DNA of 64,000 nt, taken from Betaproteobacteria bacterium. Its GTDB lineage: Bacteria; Pseudomonadota; Gammaproteobacteria; Burkholderiales; Usitatibacteraceae. Numbering within the stretch: the first letter of the stretch is position 1; the number at the start of each line of letters is the position of its first letter. A program made the position numbers and the translations under genes. The DNA is taken from positions 1 to 64,000 of the forward strand of contig JADJEZ010000002.1 of assembly GCA_016708825.1 (NCBI GenBank), given 5' to 3'. The notes under the pieces are model-generated. The model saw only the letters and a program-made list of their open reading frames with translations. It ran no database searches and was not told where the DNA came from. Positions 44,074 to 53,299 of the stretch are shown one piece after another.

Positions 44074-44194
44074 GGGTACGGCTCCTGTGGGACCACCGGG
44101 GGAACAGGCGGGCATTGCGACGGCGGCCGGCGCGCCCGGCGCCGGGAAAAACGCGAAATTATAGCAAAGGCCCACCTGCCGCCTCGCCACGCCG

Positions 44195-44788
44195 ATGCTG
44201 ATCCTCGTCAATAAACCCTTCGGTTTCCTCTGCCAGTTCAGCCCCGTCGCGGGACGCGGCACGCTCGCCGATCTGGTGCCGATCCCGGGTGTCTATGCCG
44301 CCGGGCGGCTCGACGCGGATAGCGAGGGCCTCCTGGTCCTCACGGACGACGGGCGCCTGCAGGCGCGCATAGCCGATCCCCGTCACAAACTCGAGAAGGG
44401 ATACTGGGTGCAGGTCGAGGGCCTGCCCGTGGCCCCGCAACTGGAGATCCTGCGCAGCGGCGTGGATCTGGGGGACTTCGTGACCCGTCCCGCCCGGGTT
44501 GCCACCATAGAGGAACCTGCCGGGCTCTGGCCCCGGGTGCCACCCATCCGCTCGCGCAAGTCGATCCCCACGGCCTGGCTCGACGTGCGGATCCGGGAGG
44601 GGCGGAATCGCCAGATCAGGCGCATGACCGCCAAGGCGGGCCTGCCCACCCTGCGGCTCATCCGGTACCGCGTCGGCCCATGGACGCTGGACGACCTGCC
44701 CGTCGGGAAATGGCGGGTCGCCGAAGCGGAGCCCGGTACCCACGCAGGCCGGGAACCGCGTCAACCGGCAGGTCCCCCTACGCGTTAA
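44195..44788 (+). CDS. rluE: RluE/RsuA-family ribosomal large-subunit pseudouridine synthase
   Basis: A 197-residue protein with the RluE-like start LILVNKPFGFLCQFSP and the catalytic segment YAAGRLDADSEGLLVLTDDG, where the Asp forms the enzyme-RNA intermediate. It modifies a uridine in 23S rRNA (helix 80 region in E. coli). No S4 domain is present, which fits RluE. It diverges from icd. The last residues (GREPRQPAGPPTR) are low-complexity. Confidence 0.87.
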   Translation: MLILVNKPFGFLCQFSPVAGRGTLADLVPIPGVYAAGRLDADSEGLLVLTDDGRLQARIADPRHKLEKGYWVQVEGLPVAPQLEILRSGVDLGDFVTRPARVATIEEPAGLWPRVPPIRSRKSIPTAWLDVRIREGRNRQIRRMTAKAGLPTLRLIRYRVGPWTLDDLPVGKWRVAEAEPGTHAGREPRQPAGPPTR

Positions 44789-44858
44789 GCGCGATGACGA
44801 GGCTGGCTTCCAGCGCAGTCAACACAAGAAACCCCCACTCCACGCAAAGGATCTCAGA

Positions 44859-45146
44859 ATGAAGAAGCTCTCCACCCTGATCGCCGCCGTGTTCGCCACC
44901 GTATCGCTCGGTGCCATGGCCCAGGCCCCCGCCAAGCCCGCGGAACCGGCCAAGCCGGCCGCAGCCGCAGCGCCGGCCGCAGCCGCGGCGCCCGCAGTCC
45001 CGGCGGCGAAGGCCGAGGCGCCCGCCAAGGCCGAAGTCGTGAAGAAGGCGGCGGCCCCTGCTGCCGACAAGCCCGCCAAGAAGAAAGTGGCGAAGAAAAA
45101 GGCCGAGAAGAAGGCCGAAGACAAGATGGAAGCGCCGAAGAAGTAG
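44859..45146 (+). CDS. Exported Ala/Pro/Lys-rich low-complexity protein
   Basis: A 95-residue protein with a normal signal peptide (MKKLSTLIAAVFATVSLG) and a mature part made almost only of Ala, Pro and Lys: PAKPAEPAKPAAAAAP repeats, then a highly basic PAKKKVAKKKAEKKAE tail. It has no fold signature. The composition recalls histone H1-like or cell-envelope linker proteins; a periplasmic DNA- or polymer-binding role is conceivable but unproven. A good ribosome site (AAAGGATCTCAGA) and the terminator after it support a separate gene. Confidence 0.7.
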   Translation: MKKLSTLIAAVFATVSLGAMAQAPAKPAEPAKPAAAAAPAAAAAPAVPAAKAEAPAKAEVVKKAAAPAADKPAKKKVAKKKAEKKAEDKMEAPKK

Positions 45147-45169
45147 TTTCCCGATTCGCGGGCACGAAG

Positions 45170-45197
45170 AAAGGCAGGGCCGAGGCCCTGCCTTTTT
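45170..45197 (+). terminator. Rho-independent terminator
   Basis: AAAGGCAGGGC and GCCCTGCCTTTTT pair around a short loop, ending in a T run. It ends the low-complexity exported protein gene and insulates mnmA. Confidence 0.92.
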
Positions 45198-45241
45198 CGT
45201 TGTTTTTCCCCCCGCCCCGTTTTGCCTCAAGATAGCCACCC

Positions 45242-46309
45242 ATGAAAATCGTCGTCGGACTCTCCGGTGGAGTCGATTCGGCCGTCTCCGCGCTGCTCCT
45301 GAAGCGGCAGGGGCACGAGGTGGTCGGCTTGTTCATGAAGAACTGGGAGGACGACGACGACGACGAGTACTGCTCGACGCGCGAGGATCTGGTGGACGCC
45401 GTGTCGGTGGCCGAAAAGGTGGGCATCGAGGTCGAGGCGGTGAACTTCGCGGCCGAGTACCGGGAGCGCGTGTTCGCGAGCTTCCTCGCGGAATACCGCG
45501 CCGGCCGCACGCCGAACCCGGACGTACTCTGCAACGCCGAGATCAAGTTCCGGTCGTTCCTAGACCATGCCATCGCGCTCGGCGCCGATCGCATCGCCAC
45601 CGGCCATTACGCCCGCATCGAAGAACGCGATGGAAGCTATGCGCTCCTGAAGGGGGCCGATCCGGCCAAGGACCAGTCCTATTTCCTGCACCGGCTGTCC
45701 CAGGCCCAGCTCTCGAAGGCGATCTTTCCCGTCGGGCACCTGCGCAAGAAGGCCGTGCGCGAAATCGCGCTCGCGGCCGGGCTGCCCAACCACGCGAAGA
45801 AGGATTCCACGGGCATCTGCTTCATCGGTGAACGGCCGTTTCGCGAGTTCCTTTCGCGCTACCTGCCGCGCGAGCCGGGCCCGATCGTCACGTCCGCCGG
45901 AGAGCGGATCGCGCAACACCACGGCCTCATGTACTACACGCTGGGGCAGCGCCAGGGGCTCGGCATCGGCGGCAGGCGCGGTGGCGACGGCGCGGCCTGG
46001 TACGTCGCGGCCAAGGACCTCGCTTCGAACACGCTGGTCGTGGTCCAGGGCCACGACGATCCGCGCCTGCTCTCCCTGCGCCTGCGAGCCCAGGACGCGA
46101 GCTGGGTAGCCGGCGTGGCACCCGAGAACGGCGCTCGCCTGGGTGCGAAGTCGCGCTACCGGCAGGAGGATTCCCCTTGCCGCCTGGAAATCGCGGAAGC
46201 CGGCGGGTTCGAACTGCAGTTCGACCAGCCGCAGTGGGCCGTCACCCCGGGACAGTCCGCGGTGCTCTATCGCGGCGAGGAATGCCTGGGCGGAGGCGTG
46301 ATCGCCTGA
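45242..46309 (+). CDS. mnmA: tRNA 2-thiouridylase MnmA
   Basis: The 355-residue enzyme has the ATP pyrophosphatase loop GLSGGVDSAVSALLL, the catalytic cysteines in NPDVLCNAEIKF and KDSTGICFIGER, and the C-terminal beta-barrel. It puts sulfur on the wobble uridine of tRNA-Lys, -Glu and -Gln, receiving it from TusE. The two tRNA-Lys genes here include a UUU substrate type. The ATG has a weak but suitable upstream purine stretch. It is an isolated gene between terminators and the GST. Confidence 0.96.
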   Translation: MKIVVGLSGGVDSAVSALLLKRQGHEVVGLFMKNWEDDDDDEYCSTREDLVDAVSVAEKVGIEVEAVNFAAEYRERVFASFLAEYRAGRTPNPDVLCNAEIKFRSFLDHAIALGADRIATGHYARIEERDGSYALLKGADPAKDQSYFLHRLSQAQLSKAIFPVGHLRKKAVREIALAAGLPNHAKKDSTGICFIGERPFREFLSRYLPREPGPIVTSAGERIAQHHGLMYYTLGQRQGLGIGGRRGGDGAAWYVAAKDLASNTLVVVQGHDDPRLLSLRLRAQDASWVAGVAPENGARLGAKSRYRQEDSPCRLEIAEAGGFELQFDQPQWAVTPGQSAVLYRGEECLGGGVIA

Positions 46310-46319
46310 GGCGGGCGCC

Positions 46320-46925
46320 TCAGGCCTGCGGCCGGGTCTGCTCGAAAGAGGGGCGGGTCTCCAGCCTCTCTATCCATCGCCCGAGCGTGGCGTACTGCGA
46401 TCGCCAGGTGATCTCCGGCAGGCGGAACTCGAGCCAGAGCAGCGCACAGGCGCAGGCCACGTCGCCCAGCGACAGGGTGTCGCCACGCAGGAAGGCCTTG
46501 CCTCCCAGTTCCTGCGCGAGTGCTGCGACGCCGGCATCGATCTTGTCCCGCTGACGCGCCATCCACGCCGGGTCCTGGCGGGCCACTTCGCGCTTTCGCT
46601 CCAGGAATATCGCGATCCCCGCGTCCGCGATGCCGTTGCCGAGCGCCTCGTCGCGCCGAACGCAGGCGCGTTCCATGCCCGAGGGCGGAATGAAGGAAGG
46701 CGCACCCAGCGGGTCGAGGTATTCCGCTATCACGCTCGAGTCGTAGAGATTGGTTCCGTCGTCCGTGGCCAGTACGGGAATCTTGTTGAGCGGGTTGTAT
46801 CGGGGCACGGTCGTCCCGGCGTTCCACGCGCTTTCCTCGACGAACTCGAAGGCGAGCTGCTTCTCGGCCAGAAGCACCCGGATCTTGCGGGCGTACGGGC
46901 TGGTCTTCGATGCGACGAGCTTCAT
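46320..46925 (-). CDS. Glutathione S-transferase family protein
   Basis: A 201-residue GST. The N-terminal thioredoxin-like domain has MKLVASKTSPYARKIRVLL, the conserved cis-proline around IPVLATDDG and the ESSVIAEYL-like segment (DSSVIAEYLD). An all-helical C-terminal domain follows. The Ser/Tyr-type catalytic residue is probably Ser8. It may detoxify electrophiles. Nothing links it to mnmA, with which it is convergent. Confidence 0.9.
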   Translation of the reverse strand: MKLVASKTSPYARKIRVLLAEKQLAFEFVEESAWNAGTTVPRYNPLNKIPVLATDDGTNLYDSSVIAEYLDPLGAPSFIPPSGMERACVRRDEALGNGIADAGIAIFLERKREVARQDPAWMARQRDKIDAGVAALAQELGGKAFLRGDTLSLGDVACACALLWLEFRLPEITWRSQYATLGRWIERLETRPSFEQTRPQA

Positions 46926-47026
46926 TCGGGCTCCCCCACGAACGCGACGGCCGCCGAGTATAGCACCGCGATTTCCGGCCGCCGGCCGTTCCCGGCCGCG
47001 TGATAAAATCCGCGCACGGTTCAGCC

Positions 47027-48394
47027 ATGTCCCACGCCCTCACCGCACTTTCCCCACTCGACGGGCGATACGCCGCCAAGACGCGCGCGTTGCAGGACCA
47101 TTTCAGCGAGTTCGCTCTCATGCGCCTGCGCGTACGGGTGGAAATCGCCTGGATAAAGGCGCTCGCGTCCGACCCCGGCTTCGGGCTCCTCACGCCCTTT
47201 TCCCCAGAAACCCTGGAGGAGCTCGACCGCGTGGCGGCCGGCTTCTCGATCGTCGACGCGGAGCGCGTGAAGGCTATCGAGGCGACGACGAACCACGACG
47301 TCAAGGCCGTGGAGTACTGGCTGCGCGAGAAGCTCAAGGCAAACGCGGAAGCCTCGGCGGCGGGGGAGTTCATCCATTTCGCGTGCACTTCCGAGGACGT
47401 CAACAACCTGGCGCACGCCCTCATGGTGCGCGGCGGCCTCGAAGCCGTCCTGTTGCCCGCGGTCGACTCCATCGCCGCCCGGCTCGACGAGCTGGCCCGG
47501 GCCCACGCGGACCTGCCGATGCTTTCGCGCACCCACGGGCAGCCGGCCACACCTACAACACTCGGCAAGGAAATGGCGAACTTCGCGTGGCGACTCAAGC
47601 GCGCGAGGCTTGCGGCCGCGGCCGTGGAGATGCTGGGCAAGGTGAACGGCGCGTCCGGGAATTTCAATGCACACGTCGTTGCGGCGCCGGGCATGGACTG
47701 GCCCGGGTTCGCACGGCGTTTCGTCACGGGGCTCGGCATCGCCTACAACCCGCTCACCATACAGATCGAACCCCACGATGCCCTCGCCGAGGCGTTCGAT
47801 GCGCTGGCGAGGCTCAACACGATCCTGATCGACCTCGACCGGGACACCTGGGGCTTTATCTCGCTCGGCTACTTCCGGCAGCGGGTGAAGGAAGGCGAGG
47901 TTGGTTCCTCCACGATGCCGCACAAGGTGAACCCTATAGATTTCGAGAATTCCGAAGGCAACCTCGGCCTCGCGAACGCGCTCTTGCGTCACCTGGCCGA
48001 GAAGCTGCCCGTCTCGCGGTGGCAGCGGGACCTCACCGACTCCACGGTGCTTCGCAATATGGGGGTGGCGTTCGGCTACTGCCTTCTCGGGTACGAGGCC
48101 TGCCTGCGAGGTCTCGGAAAACTCGAGGCCCATCCCGCGCGCATCGCCGCCGATCTCGAAGGGTGCTGGGACGTGCTGGCGGAGCCGGTCCAGACGGTGA
48201 TGCGCGCCCATCGCATCGACGGGTCGTACGAGAAGCTGAAGGACCTCACCCGGGGCAAGGGTGGAATCACGCGTGAGGAACTGCATCGCTTCGTTCGCGC
48301 CCTGCCCATTCCTGAAGACGCCCGGGCACGCCTGCTGGCGCTCACGCCTTCCACCTACATCGGGCTCGCCGCGAAGCTAGCACGGGAAAGCTAG
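47027..48394 (+). CDS. purB: Adenylosuccinate lyase
   Basis: The 455-residue enzyme matches the E. coli-type PurB: start SHALTALSPLDGRYAAKT, the TRTHGQPATPTTLGKE-like segment (LSRTHGQPATPTT), and the fumarase-family signature GSSTMPHKVNP. It makes AMP from adenylosuccinate and acts earlier in purine synthesis. The ATG at 47027 is preferred to one nine codons upstream. It ends in a four-base overlap with the bactofilin gene on the other strand. Confidence 0.97.
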   Translation: MSHALTALSPLDGRYAAKTRALQDHFSEFALMRLRVRVEIAWIKALASDPGFGLLTPFSPETLEELDRVAAGFSIVDAERVKAIEATTNHDVKAVEYWLREKLKANAEASAAGEFIHFACTSEDVNNLAHALMVRGGLEAVLLPAVDSIAARLDELARAHADLPMLSRTHGQPATPTTLGKEMANFAWRLKRARLAAAAVEMLGKVNGASGNFNAHVVAAPGMDWPGFARRFVTGLGIAYNPLTIQIEPHDALAEAFDALARLNTILIDLDRDTWGFISLGYFRQRVKEGEVGSSTMPHKVNPIDFENSEGNLGLANALLRHLAEKLPVSRWQRDLTDSTVLRNMGVAFGYCLLGYEACLRGLGKLEAHPARIAADLEGCWDVLAEPVQTVMRAHRIDGSYEKLKDLTRGKGGITREELHRFVRALPIPEDARARLLALTPSTYIGLAAKLARES

Positions 48395-48915
48395 GCCGGC
48401 TTCGCGACGCCCACGCGCTCCGCGATGGTGCCGATGTCTCCCGATATCTCGCCGCCCTCCTGAACCAGAAGCTTCCCGTAGCGCACCTTGCCGGCGATCC
48501 GCCCGGTGGCGTGGATCACGAGCCGTGCGCGGACGGTCAGTTCCCCTTCGAACAGGCCGCGGATCTCGGCAACCTCGATGTCGGCCGTTCCCTTGAAGGA
48601 CCCGTTCTCCGCGATCTGGATCGCGCGGCTCACCATCGTCGCCTCCACGCGGCCCTCCACGACGAGCGTGTCGCAATCGTCGATTTCAACGCCTCGGAGC
48701 TTGATGTTGGGCCCGACGATCAGCCTGGACCCGGCCGCTTCGTCGGCGCGTTTGGCGGGCTCCGCTGCCGGCGCCGATGGCGCCCCGGCGCCCGGTCGCG
48801 GAACGACGGCGAGCGCGGCCGACGCTTGGGGATGCGGCTGACCGGTAGTGCTTCCCGAGGGGGAAACACCCCGCGGCGGCTCTTTCCGGCCGAACAGTCC
48901 ATCTGCATATCGCAT
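48391..48915 (-). CDS. Bactofilin family cytoskeletal protein
   Basis: A 174-residue protein. A proline/alanine-rich N-terminal tail (about 60 residues) leads to a beta-helix domain: LIVGPNIKLRGVEIDDCDTL, GSFKGTADIEVAEIRGLFEG and ATGRIAGKVRYGKLLVQEGG, matching bactofilins, which polymerise without nucleotide and place cell-wall enzymes. No membrane helix is seen. It converges on purB with a short overlap. Confidence 0.9.
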   Translation of the reverse strand: MRYADGLFGRKEPPRGVSPSGSTTGQPHPQASAALAVVPRPGAGAPSAPAAEPAKRADEAAGSRLIVGPNIKLRGVEIDDCDTLVVEGRVEATMVSRAIQIAENGSFKGTADIEVAEIRGLFEGELTVRARLVIHATGRIAGKVRYGKLLVQEGGEISGDIGTIAERVGVAKPA

Positions 48916-49229
48916 GGCAACTCCTCTTTCGGGTTCGTGGGCTGTTCCATCCACGAATCGTGCCAGAGTGCCGGATCGGCCGGAAAGCGAGCATCCACGC
49001 GGTTCTCCATCCATCGAGGCCTTGCGTGACGATGGAAGGGAAGTCGCCCCGAGCCGACACGCGTCGCGCGCGCTTGCGCCAAGGCCATGATTGCAGGAGC
49101 TATCCCCGTGTCTCCATGCGATGACGGCAGTCAACCGGATCGGCCCGCTCCGCGTTACAGGCACGCGGTCGCGGGGAATTTGCTAGCATGCGATCCGCAT
49201 CCCGTCCCCCAACGTTTCCAGGAGAATCC
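48916..49229. other. 314-base divergent gap between bactofilin and ComEA-like genes
   Basis: No further gene is supported here. The bactofilin frame stays open upstream but its composition (runs of Arg, Pro, Ser) reads as non-coding. The region should contain promoters for both divergent genes; an AGGAGAATCC ribosome site lies before 49230. I see no repeat or strong promoter pattern. Confidence 0.4.
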
Positions 49230-49544
49230 ATGAAGAAGTTCCTTGCCGCCGCCGCCATCGCGCTCCTCGCCGCCACCGGCCCGGCATTCGCGAAGGACGA
49301 ACCCAAGAAGCCCGCCGCCGCCGTGGAGAAGAAGGCGGAGGCGCTGCTCGACCTCAATTCCGCGTCGCGCGATGAGCTCCTGAAGCTCAAGGGGATCGGC
49401 GACGCGCGCGCTGACGCCATCATCAAGGGCCGCCCGTACAAGGGCAAGAACGAACTCGTCGACCGCAGGATCGTCCCCGAGAGCGTCTACAACGACATTC
49501 GGGAAAAGATCGTAGCCAGGCAGGCGGACGCGAAGAAGAAGTAG
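49230..49544 (+). CDS. ComEA-like exported helix-hairpin-helix protein
   Basis: A 104-residue protein with a signal peptide (FLAAAAIALLAATGPAFA), a lysine/alanine-rich linker, and one helix-hairpin-helix pair (LNSASRDELLKLKGIGDARA, then IIKGRPYKGKNEL). It resembles the DNA-binding domain of ComEA, used in natural competence, although no other competence gene is in view. The ATG is preceded by AGGAGAATCC. The gene is followed by a hairpin. Confidence 0.85.
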   Translation: MKKFLAAAAIALLAATGPAFAKDEPKKPAAAVEKKAEALLDLNSASRDELLKLKGIGDARADAIIKGRPYKGKNELVDRRIVPESVYNDIREKIVARQADAKKK

Positions 49545-49559
49545 GAAGTGCCGTTTCCC

Positions 49560-49582
49560 CGGGCCGGCTTCCCGCCGGCCCG
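49560..49582. terminator. Hairpin between convergent ComEA-like and leuA genes
   Basis: CGGGCCGGC and GCCGGCCCG arms with a short loop lie 15 bases after the ComEA-like stop and before leuA, which converges. It is probably a terminator though no T run follows. Confidence 0.5.
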
Positions 49583-49629
49583 GTACCCTCGCCCGGGCAC
49601 CCAGGGCGGCGGCGGGCACCGTCCCGCCT

Positions 49630-51186
49630 TCAGGGCGTTTCCGGCTCCTCTCCGTACTGCGGGTTCACGCGGGCGGCGCTGATCCCCATCTTGTTCAGTG
49701 CGCTCAGGAAGGCCTTGGCGGAAGCCACGACGATGTCGGTGTCCGCGCCCATTCCGTTCACCACGCGCCCGCCCTTCGCGAGGCGCACCGTCACCTCTCC
49801 CTGGGAGTCCGTGCCCGTCGTGATGTTGTTCACGGAATAGAGGAGCAGTTCCGTCCCGCTGTGCACCATCGCCTCGATTGCCTGGAGCGAGGCGTCGACC
49901 AAGCCCGCCCCCCGGGCCTCGGAGCGCATTTCGTGGCCGTCGCTGGCGATCACCACCTTGGCGAAAGGCTGCTCGCCCGTTTCCGAATGGGCCAGCAGCG
50001 ACACCAGCTTGAAGCGCTCCTGTTCCGGAGTGACGCTTTCATCCGAGACGAGCGCCTGGAGATCCTCGTCGAAAATCTCGCGCTTCTTGTCGGCCAGTTC
50101 CTTGAACCGCGCAAAGGCGGCATTCAGGGCCTCCTCCGACGCGAGCGTGATGCCGAGCTCCGAAAGCCGGCTGCGAAAGGCGTTCCGCCCGGAGAGCTTG
50201 CCGAGCGTGAGCCGGTTCGCTCCCCAGCCCACGTCCTCGGCACGCATGATCTCGTAGGTCTCGCGGTGCTTGAGCACGCCGTCCTGATGGATGCCGGATT
50301 CGTGGGCAAAGGCATTGGCGCCCACCACCGCCTTGTTGGGTTGCACCGGATAGCCGGTGATGGTCGACACGAGCTTGCTCGTGGGCACGATCTGCGTGGC
50401 GTCGATCGCGGTGCTGCACGAGAAGACGTCCGATCGCGTCCTTACCGCCATGACGATCTCCTCGAGCGAGGCATTGCCCGCCCGCTCGCCCAAGCCGTTG
50501 ATCGTGCACTCCACCTGCCTCGCGCCGTGCATCACCGCGGCGAGGGAATTGGCCACCGCCATCCCCAGGTCGTTGTGGCAGTGCGTCGACCACACGGCCT
50601 TGTCGGCGTTCGGTATGCGTGCGAGCAGGTCGCCGAAGAGCGCGCCCCAGCGCTCGGGCACGCTGTAGCCGACGGTGTCGGGGACGTTGATCGTCGTCGC
50701 ACCGGCGGCGATCGTCGCCTCGAAGACGCGACAGAGGAAATCGACCTCCGATCGCACGGCGTCCTCCGCGGAGAACTCGACGTCGTCCGTGTACTCTCGC
50801 GCGAGCTTCACCGCCCGGACCGCCGCCTCGAGGACCTGCTCCTCGCTCATGCGCAGCTTGAGCTTCATGTGGATCGGGCTCGTGGCGATGAAGGTGTGGA
50901 TGCGCTTGCGCCTGGCCGGTGCCACGGCCTCGCCCGCGCGTCGGATGTCGTTCTCGTTGGCGCGCGCCAGGGAGCAAACGGTGGACTCCCGCACGGCCTC
51001 CGCCACGGCCCGGATCGCGTCGAAATCGCCGACGCTTGCGGCAGCGAATCCCGCCTCGATCACGTCCACGCGCAGCCTTTCGAGTTGCTTGCCTATCCGG
51101 ACTTTCTCGTCTCGCGTCATCGAGGCGCCGGGACTCTGCTCGCCGTCGCGCATGGTGGTGTCGAAAATGATCAGCTGGTCCTGCAT
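49630..51186 (-). CDS. leuA: 2-isopropylmalate synthase
   Basis: The 518-residue enzyme starts MQDQLIIFDTTMRDGEQSPG, with the metal and substrate residues of the DRE-TIM family. It has WSTHCHNDLGMAVANSLA and a C-terminal leucine-binding regulatory domain. It is the first step of leucine synthesis. The ATG at 51186 is the only start matching the family; the upstream frame is non-coding. It follows pssA after about 200 bases (51187-51391) in the betaproteobacterial ilv-psd-pssA-leuA order. Confidence 0.97.
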   Translation of the reverse strand: MQDQLIIFDTTMRDGEQSPGASMTRDEKVRIGKQLERLRVDVIEAGFAAASVGDFDAIRAVAEAVRESTVCSLARANENDIRRAGEAVAPARRKRIHTFIATSPIHMKLKLRMSEEQVLEAAVRAVKLAREYTDDVEFSAEDAVRSEVDFLCRVFEATIAAGATTINVPDTVGYSVPERWGALFGDLLARIPNADKAVWSTHCHNDLGMAVANSLAAVMHGARQVECTINGLGERAGNASLEEIVMAVRTRSDVFSCSTAIDATQIVPTSKLVSTITGYPVQPNKAVVGANAFAHESGIHQDGVLKHRETYEIMRAEDVGWGANRLTLGKLSGRNAFRSRLSELGITLASEEALNAAFARFKELADKKREIFDEDLQALVSDESVTPEQERFKLVSLLAHSETGEQPFAKVVIASDGHEMRSEARGAGLVDASLQAIEAMVHSGTELLLYSVNNITTGTDSQGEVTVRLAKGGRVVNGMGADTDIVVASAKAFLSALNKMGISAARVNPQYGEEPETP

Positions 51187-51391
51187 GGTTCGCTCCCGGG
51201 AAATGGAATCGAAATTGCCGGCCCGTTTGCCGGGCGGCACCGCGACTGCCTGAAGGGGGGGTGGGGTATTTAGCGCGCGAGGCGCAGCAGCAGGCCCGGG
51301 AGGCCGGCCAGCGGGAGGCGGAGCAGGTGGTCGGCGATTCGCGCGACGGGTTTCATGGGCCGAATATAGCAATGGCCGCCGGGACTGGCAA

Positions 51392-52555
51392 CTAGGGCGC
51401 CGTGGGAGTCAGCTCCCGGCCGGATCTCCCGCCGCTGCGCAGCAAGGCGGCGACGATATCGTGGGACCCGTGCTCCTCGGCCAGGTCCAGGGCGGTCATG
51501 CCCGAAGGATCGCGGACGTTCGGATCCGCCCCTGCGGCCAGCAGGACTTCCACGGCCTCCTGGAAACCCATCTCGGCCGCCAGCGCCAGTGCCGAGGTGC
51601 CGCGCCCATCGACGAAATCGGGTGTGGCGCCCCGCGCGAGCAGGAGCTCCACGGCGGGCAGGTTCGATTCCTCGACCGCGACCATCAGGAGCGAACGTCC
51701 GACGCCGTCTACCACCGTGTCGGGCGGCGTGGAATGCAGCATGCGCGCGAGTGCGGTCACGTCGCCCTCGTCGATCGCGTCACGGATGTCCTTGTACTGC
51801 TTTTCCTTCGCCTCCGATCGCCAGCGCAGGATGAACCAGCCGAAGTAGCCCGAGACACCGTAGGCGACCATGATTCCCCAGAGGACGTGCGAAGGCTCGA
51901 TCGATATGAGCAGGAGCGCCACCACGATCACGAGCGTCATCCAGAACGGAACCGCGCGGCGCAGATTCAGGTCCTTGCCGCTGTAGAAGCGCACGTTCGA
52001 GACCATCGTCACACCGGCGTAGATGGTGAGCGCCGCGGCGTACCACTTCACCTCGCCGCCCTTCACCTGGTAGTCGTTCAGGACCCAGATCATCCCGGCC
52101 ACGAGGGCAGCGGCGGCAGGGCTCGGCAGGCCGTTGAACCAGCGCTTGTCGGCCACGGAGAGCTGCGTATTGAAACGCGCCAGGCGAAGTGCTGCGCCTA
52201 CGCAGTAGACGAAGGCCGCGATCCATCCGATTCGCCCCATGCCGCGCAGCGCCCACTCGTACATGACGAGCGCGGGTGCGGCCCCGAACGACACCATGTC
52301 GGAAAGGCTGTCGTATTCCGCCCCGAACGCGGACTGGGTCCGGGTCAGCCTCGCCACTCTCCCGTCGAGGCCGTCCAGCACCATCGCCACGAAGATCGCG
52401 ATGGCCGCACGCTCGAAATCGTGGTTCATTCCCTGCACGATCGCGTAGAAACCAGCGAACAGCGCAAGGGTCGTGAGGAGGTTTGGCAGGAGATATATTC
52501 CGCGGCGCCGAATGGGCTCCATCAGCGTCGTGCGCGGTTTTCCCGGGGTGCTCAC
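51392..52555 (-). CDS. pssA: CDP-diacylglycerol-serine O-phosphatidyltransferase with C-terminal ankyrin repeats
   Basis: A 387-residue protein. Residues about 20-250 form the membrane CDP-alcohol phosphatidyltransferase: DGLDGRVARLTRTQSAFGAEYDSLSD carries the conserved DGxDGxxAR...GxxxDxxxD-type motif. Residues about 262-375 are extra and look like three ankyrin repeats (GRSLLMVAVEESNLPAVELLL, GTSALALAAEMGFQEAVEVLL, GMTALDLAEEHGSHDIVAALL). Typical PssA ends near residue 250-280, so the extension is unusual and may bind a partner. It lies 10 bases after the psd stop. Confidence 0.92.
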   Translation of the reverse strand: MSTPGKPRTTLMEPIRRRGIYLLPNLLTTLALFAGFYAIVQGMNHDFERAAIAIFVAMVLDGLDGRVARLTRTQSAFGAEYDSLSDMVSFGAAPALVMYEWALRGMGRIGWIAAFVYCVGAALRLARFNTQLSVADKRWFNGLPSPAAAALVAGMIWVLNDYQVKGGEVKWYAAALTIYAGVTMVSNVRFYSGKDLNLRRAVPFWMTLVIVVALLLISIEPSHVLWGIMVAYGVSGYFGWFILRWRSEAKEKQYKDIRDAIDEGDVTALARMLHSTPPDTVVDGVGRSLLMVAVEESNLPAVELLLARGATPDFVDGRGTSALALAAEMGFQEAVEVLLAAGADPNVRDPSGMTALDLAEEHGSHDIVAALLRSGGRSGRELTPTAP

Positions 52556-52564
52556 GACGCGTCC

Positions 52565-53210
52565 TCAGGCGCCCGGCAGGACGGCGAGCACCGTCGTCGT
52601 GGCGGCGACCTTGTCGCCGATGGCCACTTTCGGCGTCGAGCCGGGCGGCAGGTACACATCCACCCGCGAACCGAAGCGGATGAAACCGTAGCGCTGGCCG
52701 CGCGAGCCCGTCGCCCTTCTTCACGTAGCAGAGGATCCGGCGCGCGATGAGCCCTGCCACCTGCACCGCGGTGACATCGCTTCCGGTGGGCGTACGCACG
52801 TGCACGGCGTTGCGCTCGTTGTCGGTGGACGCCTTGTCCAGGTCGGCATTCACGAAGAGACCCGGGAAGTACCACACGTTCTCGACCGTACCGTCCACGG
52901 GAGAGCGGTTCGAGTGCACGTTGAAGACGTTCATGAACACGCTGATCTTCAGCGCGTCCCGGCCCAGGTAGTCGTCCCGTGCCTTCCCGACCTGCACGAT
53001 GCGCCCGTCGGCGGGCGACAGTACGAGCCCCTCTCCCGACGGGATCTCGCGAGGCGGATCTCGAAAGAACTGCAACACGAACGCGGCCACCATCCAGAAC
53101 GGCGTCGCCCACCAGCCGCCTAGCCACGTGACCACCGCCGCCAGTGCGACGGACCCTGCGAGGAACTGCCACCCCTCGCGGGCGATTATCGGGTGCGGGT
53201 AATGCGCCAA
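52565..53210 (-). CDS. psd: Phosphatidylserine decarboxylase proenzyme (frameshifted)
   Basis: Restored, this is a 215-residue short-type Psd. It has a hydrophobic N-terminus (REGWQFLAGSVALAAVV) and the ISVFMNVFNVHSNRSPVDG segment. The self-cleavage site is in FIRFGSRVDVYLPP, where the Ser becomes the pyruvoyl group. The end is in another frame: near 52705 two bases are missing in a CG run (CTCGCGCGGCC for CTCGCGCGCGGCC). TTG at 53210 is chosen because GGAGGG lies five bases before it. The enzyme makes phosphatidylethanolamine from the PssA product. Confidence 0.9.
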
Positions 53211-53268
53211 GTGCCCTCCGGAAATCGTCCTTCCCGCCATTCTACTTCGGAGCGATGCCGCCGAAGCG

Positions 53269-53294
53269 GGAAGGCCGGGTTTCCCCGGCCTTCC
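53269..53294 (-). terminator. Hairpin after ilvC
   Basis: GGAAGGCCGGG and CCCGGCCTTCC arms with a four-base loop lie six bases beyond the ilvC stop. It may end ilvBHC transcription before psd; no strong T tract is visible. Confidence 0.55.
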
Positions 53295-53299
53295 GTCTC

